From Opitutaceae bacterium (GTDB lineage Bacteria > Verrucomicrobiota > Verrucomicrobiae > Opitutales > Opitutaceae), in contig JAISAX010000244.1 of the NCBI GenBank assembly GCA_031266495.1, forward strand, positions 1 to 6,978: a stretch of DNA of 6,978 nt. The letters are read 5' to 3'. Made by a program: the position numbers and the translations under genes. Positions within the stretch are counted from its first letter, which is position 1. The number at the start of each line of letters is the position of its first letter. Under the pieces are notes generated by a model that worked only from the letters and a program-made list of their open reading frames with translations, was not told the origin of the DNA and searched no databases. Positions 1-5,083 of this stretch are shown piece after piece.

Positions 1-9
1 CGGGACCCC

Positions 10-82
<73 letters not shown>

Positions 83-154
83 GTCGCGCAAATCGCGCTG
101 TGCATGAAAAATTGGGAAACAACCAGAAGGGCCGAGGGAATGAGGGATGTTTTG

Positions 155-952
155 TTATGCATGTTTGCGGCCCATCGATTTCCTGAAAACGCAAATACCG
201 AGGACGATCGCCGCGAAAATCCCCGCGACCGAAGCGAGTTCGGGAACTGCCGATGTCGTCAGGCGGACGCTGCCGTAGTAGCCTTGATTACCGCCTTCCA
301 GATAAATCCGCGAGAAAGAGGCCACCGAGCTATCGGACACACTGGAAATCAGAGAGCCGTTGACACGGCATTCCAGCGTATGGATTGCGGCGACCCAGGA
401 CAGGGTGACGGAGGCAAACTGGTTAAATCCGGCATTTGCCGTGACCGGAATGGCTCCGGACTTCACTGCGGTGGTGAGGTAAGCTCCCGGATTGCCCGTC
501 GCCGACGGAGTGGTATCACCTAGCTCTCCGATGCGAAGGAACCCTTGCCCGTTGTATTGCCCTTCCTCGGAAGTATCCCACGCGACATAGTATCCGTTTT
601 TCCCGGTTTCATCCGTAAGACCAAACCAGCTGAGCTGTTTATAAGCGCTGAGCGCCATGGTCACGGTCAAGTCCCAATCATCCGTCAGCGCCTTGGGAAG
701 CGTCACATAGACACCACGATTGGAGCATCGAAGATAGGTGTCGGGAAATTTGCTGTCGGTGGAACCATCCACTATCGCTGCTGCGGTGGCGCCAAAAACC
801 GTCCAGACTGCGTCCGCGGGCCTGGCGCCGGTGCTCCAGGCCGTGTAAGAAGTGAAATCATCCTCAAAAACGACGGTTGCGCTTGCCTTGTGCGCGCTGG
901 CGAAAGCGATGGCAAATGCCAGCAGCGGGAGATACGGATATGAGATTCTCAT
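155..952 (-). CDS. Exported protein with PEP-CTERM-type sorting tail
   Basis: This is a 265-residue secreted protein of unknown specific function. Residues 1-25 are a signal peptide: MRIS, a hydrophobic core LPLLAFAIAFASA, and a likely cleavage after KASA. The C-terminus has the three-part layout of PEP-CTERM proteins: a short VPEL motif (about 236-239, a variant of VPEP), a hydrophobic helix (SVAGIFAAIVLGICVF), and a basic end (RKSMGRK). In that family the tail is recognised by an exosortase and the protein goes to the cell surface or exopolysaccharide. The middle (27-233) is rich in alternating polar/hydrophobic strands, with FEDDF near its start and aromatic segments such as WFGLTD and YYVAWD. 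This resembles a concanavalin-like (LamG/DUF1080-type) jelly roll, but that is inference only. The start is the first ATG in frame after a stop; no clear Shine-Dalgarno is visible. It is divergent from the LacI-type regulator, which may control it. Confidence 0.78.
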   Translation of the reverse strand: MRISYPYLPLLAFAIAFASAHKASATVVFEDDFTSYTAWSTGARPADAVWTVFGATAAAIVDGSTDSKFPDTYLRCSNRGVYVTLPKALTDDWDLTVTMALSAYKQLSWFGLTDETGKNGYYVAWDTSEEGQYNGQGFLRIGELGDTTPSATGNPGAYLTTAVKSGAIPVTANAGFNQFASVTLSWVAAIHTLECRVNGSLISSVSDSSVASFSRIYLEGGNQGYYGSVRLTTSAVPELASVAGIFAAIVLGICVFRKSMGRKHA

Positions 953-1058
953 GATATTGATGGGTTTATGTGTTTATGGAGTCCCCGGTTTTATGGAGGA
1001 GAATGTAGCACTTTAAGTTTTGCGTTCCCGGATTTGAAGAAATTGATTGCCCATCACG
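953..1058. promoter_or_regulatory. Divergent promoter region, surface protein / LacI regulator
   Basis: About 100 bp separate the two divergent starts, so both promoters should lie here. On the minus strand TGCTACATT (rc of 1004-1012) fits an extended -10 (TGnTAnnnT) for the surface-protein gene, but I see no good -35. TTTATGGAG occurs twice as a direct repeat (973-981 and 990-998, 17 bp apart), with a shorter TTTATG at 965-970. ACTT-T-AAGT (1010-1018) is a small dyad. No classical LacI operator with a central CG dyad was found. A strong Shine-Dalgarno-like GGAGGA (995-1000) is followed by ATG TAG (1003-1008), which is a start codon followed at once by a stop and so not a gene. GAAG (1036-1039) sits 7 nt before a TTG at 1047. 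Confidence 0.4.
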
Positions 1059-2132
1059 ATGCGCACCCCTTCTGACGAACCATCCGAAACCAAACGTCCT
1101 CCGACGACGCGTGAGATCGCAGCAGCCTGCGGGTGCAACCAGTCGACCGTTTCGCAGGCGCTGCGCGATCACTCGAGAATTTCGCTTGCGAAGCGGCACG
1201 AGATCCGGGAGGTGGCGCGGAGCATGGGATGGCGTCCGAATGCCTTCGCCTCGGCTTACATGGCGCATTTGCGTACACAACGTCTCCCTCGCTATCAGGC
1301 GACGCTGGCCTTTTTGACCACCCACCCGGGTTCACCGCACGTGAAGGATCTGCCGATTTACATGCAGCGGCATTTCAAGGGGGCGCGTGAACGGGCGGGA
1401 GAACTGGGTTATGCGCTGGAATCGATCTGGCTGCATGAGCCGGGGATGAGCGGGCGGCGGCTCGGCACCATCTTGCGCAATCGCAATATCCCGGGGGTGA
1501 TTATTCCCGGTATTCTCAAACCCACGCCGGTGTTCGGTCAGTTTGACTGGTCTCGGATGGTTGCCGTTGCCCTGGGGTTTTCATTGACCGAACCGGAACT
1601 CGACCGGGTGGCGGTGCGCACCACGCACGGGTTCGACCTGGTGTTGCATCGGGCGGTGGACTTGGGGTACCGGAAAATCGCGGTGGTCGTGTCGCATGCC
1701 TATGATCATCGGGTGGACCACGGCGTATTGTTTCCGGTGTCCTACGCGCAACACTACTGGCCCGGGTCGCAAGGGGAGATCGAGACGTTCTGTTTCCCCC
1801 GGCCCGACGAGAGCGAGATGCCGCGTATCCAGGATTGGCTGCGCCGGTATCGTCCGGAGATCGTGTTGGGGGAAGACATCGTATGGCGCTCCATCAATGC
1901 GATGGGGTGGCGCATGCCGCAGGATGTGGCGTTCATCAGTGTGGACCGGCTGCCGGACTGGCCGGACATCGCCGGCTTCAACCAGCGTCACGAGCTTCAC
2001 GGCGCCGTCGCCGTGGATCTGGTGGTCGGACAGTTGCTGCAAAACCAGCGCGGATTGCCCGCCGTGCCGCGGTGCGTGCTGATCAAAGGGTGCTGGGAGG
2101 ATGGGGCGACCGCTCCGCCGCGAACGTCTTGA
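1059..2132 (+). CDS. LacI-family transcriptional regulator
   Basis: A DNA-binding regulator of about 357 residues. Residues 16-62 form the LacI helix-turn-helix: TTREIAAACGCNQSTVSQAL gives helices 1-2 with the usual STVS recognition core, followed by the third helix and GWRPNAF leading into the hinge. The hinge reads ASAYMAHLRTQR rather than the common ARxLxxxx. After it comes a periplasmic-binding-protein-like ligand domain (about 80-345), with the internal GVIIPGIL strand, the LGYRKIAVV segment (202-210), and DVAFISVD (289-296), which matches the family's late 'DVAVIGFD' strand. The ligand is probably a sugar, as for most of the family, but the sequence does not say which. ATG 1059 is my start. 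An in-frame TTG at 1047 adds four residues and is better spaced from a GAAG motif, so it is a real alternative. The gene is divergent from the exported protein and convergent with argG. Confidence 0.92.
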   Translation: MRTPSDEPSETKRPPTTREIAAACGCNQSTVSQALRDHSRISLAKRHEIREVARSMGWRPNAFASAYMAHLRTQRLPRYQATLAFLTTHPGSPHVKDLPIYMQRHFKGARERAGELGYALESIWLHEPGMSGRRLGTILRNRNIPGVIIPGILKPTPVFGQFDWSRMVAVALGFSLTEPELDRVAVRTTHGFDLVLHRAVDLGYRKIAVVVSHAYDHRVDHGVLFPVSYAQHYWPGSQGEIETFCFPRPDESEMPRIQDWLRRYRPEIVLGEDIVWRSINAMGWRMPQDVAFISVDRLPDWPDIAGFNQRHELHGAVAVDLVVGQLLQNQRGLPAVPRCVLIKGCWEDGATAPPRTS

Positions 2133-2136
2133 CCAC

Positions 2137-2163
2137 AAAAAGGGCGCACTTCGAGTGCGCCCT
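2137..2163 (-). terminator. Intrinsic terminator of argG, possibly bidirectional
   Basis: AGGGCGCACT (2141-2150) and AGTGCGCCCT (2154-2163) form a perfect 10-bp stem with a 3-nt TCG loop. Read on the minus strand the stem is followed by TTTTT (rc of 2137-2141), the normal layout for terminating argG 34 nt past its stop. On the plus strand the hairpin starts 9 nt after the LacI stop but is followed by TTGCG, so termination there would be weaker. Its place between two convergent genes suggests that it serves both. Confidence 0.85.
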
Positions 2164-2197
2164 TGCGTGTGAAGGCAGGGTGGCGTGTGCCGCCGCT

Positions 2198-3424
2198 TCA
2201 GACCTTCGGGCCGCCCTGGGCGAGATTGCGGGCGCGCAGGCGCAGGCCGTTGAGTCGGATGAAACCGGTGGCGTCGCTCTGGTTGTACCAGCTTTTGACG
2301 CCTTCCATCGAGGCGATCTTCTCGTCGTAGAGCGAGTACCTCGACTTGCGTCCGCAGGTGATGACGTTGCCCTTGTAAAGCTTCAGGCGCACGGTGCCGG
2401 TCACGAATTTCTGGCTCTGGTCCACGAGCGCCTGCAGGGCCTCGCGTTCCGGCGCAAACCAGAAACCGTTGTAAACGAGTTCGGCGTACTTCGGGATGAG
2501 CGAGTCACGCAGGTGCTCCACCTCGCGGTCGAGCGTGAGGCTCTCGATCTGCTTGTGCGCGTGCATGAGAATGGTGCCGCCCGGCGTCTCGTACACGCCG
2601 CGGCTCTTCATGCCGACAAAACGGTTTTCCACGAGATCGACGCGGCCAATGCCGTGCTTGCCGCCGAGTTTGTTGAGAGTTTTCAAAATTTTGCCGGGCG
2701 TGAGCTTCTTGCCGTTGACCGCCACGCAGTCGCCTTTCGCGAATTCGAGTTCGACGTACTCGGGCTTGTCGGGCGCGTCCTCGGGCGAGACGGAGAGCTT
2801 GAACATCGCCTTGTTCTCCTTCGTGGTCGGATCAAACCACGGGTCTTCGAGGATGCCGGCTTCGTAGGAGATGTGGAGGAGGTTGCGGTCCATCGAGTAT
2901 GGTTTTTTCAGCGAGGCCTCGACGGAGATGTTGTGCTTGCGGCAATAGGCGATCATCTCGGCGCGGCCAGGGAAGGCCTCGCGGTAGGCGTCGATTTTCC
3001 AAGGGGAGATGATCGTCAGGTCGGGGGCGAGCGCCAGGTAGGTGAACTCGAAACGGCACTGGTCGTTGCCTTTGCCGGTGGCGCCGTGCGCGACGGTATC
3101 CGCCTTTTCCTTACGGGCGATTTCGACCTGCGCCCTGGCGATGAGCGGGCGGGCGATGGAGGTGCCGAGGTAGTACTGGCCTTCGTAAATCGCGTTGGCG
3201 CGGATCATCGGGTAGATGTAGTCGCGCGCGAATTCCTCGACGAGGTCGAGGGTGTAGTGCTTCGAGGCGCCGGTCTTTTTGGCCTTTTTGTCGAGGCCTT
3301 TCAGCTCCTCTTCCTGGCCGACGTCGGCGGCGAAGGTGACGATCTCCGCGTCGTATGTTTCTTCAAGCCACTTGACAATGACGGAGGTGTCGAGACCTCC
3401 GGAATAAGCGAGAACGATTTTCAT
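2198..3424 (-). CDS. argG: Argininosuccinate synthase
   Basis: This cytosolic enzyme of arginine biosynthesis joins citrulline and aspartate, using ATP that is cleaved to AMP and pyrophosphate, to give argininosuccinate. The 408 residues match the usual length of about 400. The N-terminal ATP pyrophosphatase loop AYSGGLDTS is at 6-14. [12 protein letters not shown] (85-96) and the second family signature [14 protein letters not shown] (113-126) follow, with the citrulline/aspartate-binding region [10 protein letters not shown] (177-186) and LEDP beyond. The C-terminal part ends in a helix ([14 protein letters not shown]) typical of the tetramerisation tail. The start is the only ATG that keeps the P-loop at the N-terminus; no strong Shine-Dalgarno is seen upstream. 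It stands alone, with no other arg genes nearby. It is divergent from prmA and ends at a hairpin terminator. No ArgR-type operator was recognised in its 5' region. All key motifs are intact. Confidence 0.97.
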   Translation of the reverse strand: MKIVLAYSGGLDTSVIVKWLEETYDAEIVTFAADVGQEEELKGLDKKAKKTGASKHYTLDLVEEFARDYIYPMIRANAIYEGQYYLGTSIARPLIARAQVEIARKEKADTVAHGATGKGNDQCRFEFTYLALAPDLTIISPWKIDAYREAFPGRAEMIAYCRKHNISVEASLKKPYSMDRNLLHISYEAGILEDPWFDPTTKENKAMFKLSVSPEDAPDKPEYVELEFAKGDCVAVNGKKLTPGKILKTLNKLGGKHGIGRVDLVENRFVGMKSRGVYETPGGTILMHAHKQIESLTLDREVEHLRDSLIPKYAELVYNGFWFAPEREALQALVDQSQKFVTGTVRLKLYKGNVITCGRKSRYSLYDEKIASMEGVKSWYNQSDATGFIRLNGLRLRARNLAQGGPKV

Positions 3425-3515
3425 GGTTTTGTCGGAAAAAGAAAAACGTGCATCAAAAACCGCGTTTGACCGGGAATCAATCCCGCCTTTGGTGGGAAAT
3501 TAAGAATTAAGAATT
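3425..3515 (-). promoter_or_regulatory. Upstream region of argG
   Basis: This non-coding stretch must carry the argG leader and probably its promoter. TCCCGCC (3481-3487) and GGTGGGA (3491-3497) form a short hairpin with one G-T pair, best folded as plus-strand RNA. The AT-rich AATTAAG tandem (3498-3518) reads as TTAATT-type sequence on the minus strand and could act as a -10 region, but no matching -35 is convincing. I cannot place the promoter with confidence. Confidence 0.3.
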
Positions 3516-3518
3516 AAG
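3498..3518. repeat. AATTAAG x3 tandem repeat
   Basis: Three exact 7-bp copies of AATTAAG lie head to tail (3498-3504, 3505-3511, 3512-3518), preceded by an A and running straight into the left arm of the first large inverted repeat. A partly complementary AT-rich patch (TTAATTCTAAATTATTAATT) lies at 3922-3941. The two flank the repeat-dense intergenic zone. Confidence 0.85.
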
Positions 3519-3685
3519 GGCACCTTGAAAAAGTCGTTTTAACCGCGAATGGACGCGAATAGACGCGAATTCGAAGAGAAGATAACTTTGTTGAACAAGA
3601 GCAGGTATTGAAACATTCGCGTTCATTCGCGTCCATTCGCGGTTGGTTCGTTTGTCTGGAAAAAGGAGTTTTTCAAAGTGCCCTT
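3516..3685. repeat. Nested inverted repeat 1 (CGCGAAT-rich element)
   Basis: The outer arms, 17 nt each (3516-3532 and 3669-3685), match at 16 of 17 positions. Inner arms of 30 nt (3541-3570 and 3615-3644) match at 28 of 30. Each inner arm is three variant copies of a roughly 10-bp unit around GCGAAT (CCGCGAAT, GGACGCGAAT, AGACGCGAAT). The central loop is 44 nt and holds a small TTGTT-G-AACAA dyad (3588-3598). Read on the minus strand it gives peptide fragments such as NREWTRMNAN and FASIRVHSRLK. I recall these as common spurious 'hypothetical proteins' in Verrucomicrobia, Planctomycetes and others, which marks this as a dispersed palindromic repeat rather than a gene. Whether it is mobile (MITE/REP-like) cannot be told from a single copy. 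Confidence 0.85.
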
Positions 3686-3702
3686 GAGAGTTAAGAGCTA
3701 AC

Positions 3703-3838
3703 CCGGATATTTCACAAGATGGCCGCAAAAAGGCACAAAAGGCGCAAAAAATACAGCTCGTTATTTTTGCGCCTTTTGTGCCTTTTTGCGGCCATTCAAT
3801 AGTCTTCGAGGGAAAATCATTTCCCATGAAATATCCGG
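3703..3838. repeat. Nested inverted repeat 2 (31-bp perfect stem)
   Basis: A 31-nt arm at 3720-3750 is the exact reverse complement of 3764-3794, with a 13-nt loop between (3751-3763). The arm is built from GGC-plus-A-run units (GGCCGCAAAAA, GGCACAAAA, GGCGCAAAAA). The hairpin is enclosed by a second exact inverted pair, CCGGATATTTCA (3703-3714) and TGAAATATCCGG (3827-3838). GGGAAA/TTTCCC (3810-3815/3820-3825) makes a small extra hairpin in the right spacer. On the minus strand it translates to fragments like [10 protein letters not shown], another spurious peptide I recall from many genomes. No T-tract follows either side, so it is not a standard terminator, although the RNA hairpin would be very stable. 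Confidence 0.9.
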
Positions 3839-3880
3839 ACTAAGAATCAGGAATCGGCGGAGTCGCCGTTGGGTTGATTT

Positions 3881-3895
3881 ACGCATGTCATGCGT
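3881..3895. promoter_or_regulatory. Operator-like palindrome ACGCATG-T-CATGCGT
   Basis: ACGCATG (3881-3887), a single central T, and CATGCGT (3889-3895) make a perfect 7+1+7 dyad. A 1-nt spacer cannot form a full RNA hairpin loop, so a DNA-binding protein site is more natural than a terminator. A separate short hairpin, CGGCG/CGCCG (3855-3868), lies just upstream, and TTGATT (3874-3879) directly before it resembles a -35 box. It lies 134 bp before prmA. It may be an operator for the prmA-rlmN genes, or chance symmetry. Confidence 0.4.
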
Positions 3896-3904
3896 GGTGT
3901 GTTT

Positions 3905-3961
3905 GGGGGGGGTTCGTTTTCTTAATTCTAAATTATTAATTTCCGCCCCCCCCCCCCCCCC
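3905..3961. repeat. G8...C16 homopolymer pair upstream of prmA
   Basis: Eight G (3905-3912) and sixteen C (3946-3961) flank a 33-nt AT-rich segment (TTCG, TTAATTCT, ATTATTAATT). The runs can pair into a G:C stem with the AT-rich part as the loop. The C-run is followed by CTCCTCCCCC-like sequence up to 3970. The AT-rich core could hold the prmA -10 region. The C-run is 67 nt before the prmA ATG, in the probable 5' leader. Runs of this length are prone to slippage in vivo and to miscounting in sequencing. Confidence 0.75.
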
Positions 3962-4028
3962 TCCTCCCCCGTTCCCGTCCTGGCTTGAAAAGCGGGCGTT
4001 CGGCGTGGAGCGTTCAGCCCTTTTCGCC

Positions 4029-4997
4029 ATGAGCGCCCTTTACGAAATCAAAATCGCCATCCGTCCCGAAGCCGCTGATGCCGTCGAGGACATCCTGTTC
4101 GAACTGGGTGTCGAAGGCTGGAGCCTGTTGCAGGACGTGATTGTCAACCGCGCCTGGATCGTCGGCATTTTTCTGTCGGACCCGGACCCGGACTCGAACC
4201 CGAACTCCGAATCCGGGGCGCGCGCCCGCTGGCAGGAACTCGCGCCGCGCATCCGCGACATCGCCGCGCCGGAGGAGCCGGTCATCCGCGCGCTGGCCGA
4301 CCAGGACTGGCGCGACAGCTACAAGGCGCATTTCCATCCGTGGCAATTCGGACGCCTGCACTGGGTGCCGGTCTGGGAGCGCGGCAAGTACGCGCTGCCT
4401 GCCGGCGACGGCGCGATCTGGCTCGATCCGGGGCTGGCCTTCGGCACCGGCAACCACGAAACCACGCGCCTTTGCGTGGAGCGGCTGGTGTGCCAGGCCG
4501 CTATGTACGCCGCCGCTACCACCACCACCACCGCCGCTGTCGCTGCCGCCGGTAGCGGACTGGGCGGCAAGCGCGTCATCGACGCCGGCTGCGGTTCGGG
4601 CATCCTGGCGCTGTCGGCGGCGCGGCTCGGATTTCGCGAAGTGGATGCGTTTGACAACGATCCCGAGGCCGTGCGCGTAAGCCGGGAAAACGCCGCGCTC
4701 AACGACCTCGCCGGAGCCGTGCGGTTTTACGAAGGCGACCTCGTCAGCGGGCTTGCCGGACGGACGGCCGACATCGTGCTCGCCAACATCCAGGCCGACG
4801 TGCTCATGCGTTTCGTAAAACCGCTCGTTGGCGCGGTTGCGCCTGGCGGCCTGCTCGTGCTCGGCGGCATCCTTGCGCACGAGAACGGGCAGGTGCGCGC
4901 CGCCTTCGCCCCCGCCACGGACGGCTGGAGGACGGAGCACCGCATCATGGGCGAGTGGAGCGACGTGGCGTTGACGCGGCCAGCACAGGAAGCGTAA
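4029..4997 (+). CDS. prmA: Ribosomal protein L11 methyltransferase
   Basis: PrmA trimethylates ribosomal protein L11 using S-adenosylmethionine, in the cytosol. The 322-residue protein has an N-terminal ferredoxin-like substrate-recognition domain (about 1-85; [10 protein letters not shown]...). The linker and start of the catalytic domain follow: [16 protein letters not shown] (93-108), the family motif [15 protein letters not shown] (132-146), the SAM-binding loop [19 protein letters not shown] (183-201), the acidic D/N pair FDNDPEA, and LANIQADVL (251-259) at the active site. It is about 30 residues longer than the E. coli protein. The excess corresponds to two low-complexity inserts, [13 protein letters not shown] (51-63) and [17 protein letters not shown] (161-177). 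ATG 4029 is the start because family homology begins there; the frame is open far upstream through repeats but that part is not protein-like. No good Shine-Dalgarno is visible. rlmN follows in the same direction. Confidence 0.95.
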   Translation: MSALYEIKIAIRPEAADAVEDILFELGVEGWSLLQDVIVNRAWIVGIFLSDPDPDSNPNSESGARARWQELAPRIRDIAAPEEPVIRALADQDWRDSYKAHFHPWQFGRLHWVPVWERGKYALPAGDGAIWLDPGLAFGTGNHETTRLCVERLVCQAAMYAAATTTTTAAVAAAGSGLGGKRVIDAGCGSGILALSAARLGFREVDAFDNDPEAVRVSRENAALNDLAGAVRFYEGDLVSGLAGRTADIVLANIQADVLMRFVKPLVGAVAPGGLLVLGGILAHENGQVRAAFAPATDGWRTEHRIMGEWSDVALTRPAQEA

Positions 4998-4999
4998 GG

Positions 5000-5083
5000 A
5001 TGCCCTTCACTCACGTGTGCCCGTTTCGTGCTACACTACCGCCGCCGCCACCGCCTGCAACGCTTGGCACGCCCCACCGATGA
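5000..5083 (+). CDS. Possible polyproline leader peptide of rlmN
   Basis: A 27-codon frame, ATG at 5000, starts 2 nt after the prmA stop. It is preceded by AGGAAG (4987-4992) at an ideal 7-nt spacing. Its product reads MPFTHVCPFRATL, then six prolines, then ATLGTPHR. Its TGA (5081-5083) overlaps the rlmN ATG (5080-5082) as ATGA, the classic arrangement for translational coupling. rlmN itself has no Shine-Dalgarno, so ribosomes finishing this frame could supply its initiation. Runs of prolines stall ribosomes and need EF-P (known), so the peptide could pause translation. Against it: the region is GC-rich with a CCG microsatellite, so a short open frame with prolines could arise by chance, and there is no family to compare it with. 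Confidence 0.4.
   Translation: MPFTHVCPFRATLPPPPPPATLGTPHR

Noticed and set aside
104..943. Plus-strand open frames (104-523 and 545-943) opposite the exported protein
   Set aside because: The minus-strand frame has a signal peptide and a sorting tail in the right places; the plus-strand frames have no protein-like features.
1835..3469. 544-codon plus-strand open frame across the regulator's end and all of argG
   Set aside because: It is antisense to argG, which has every catalytic motif of its family. The translation has no family features and is explained by codon bias in GC-rich DNA.
3541..3644. CRISPR-like array from repeated GCGAAT units
   Set aside because: The units are about 10 bp, contiguous and inverted between arms, without spacers of uniform length and without cas genes.
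3507..3827. 106-codon minus-strand 'hypothetical protein' (TRMNANV..., [10 protein letters not shown]...)
   Set aside because: It is made from the arms of the two inverted repeats. Such peptides recur in databases as translations of non-coding repeats.
3786..4028. 81-residue N-terminal extension of PrmA in the open frame
   Set aside because: It translates the inverted repeat and the C16 run into polyproline. Family homology begins at the ATG at 4029.
4014..4940. 308-codon minus-strand open frame opposite prmA
   Set aside because: Antisense shadow of prmA; the sequence is compositional ([13 protein letters not shown]) and lacks any domain.
5017..5079. Upstream GTG start for rlmN adding 21 residues
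   Set aside because: The extension has no conservation-like features and no ribosome binding site in place; ATG 5080 fits the family start.
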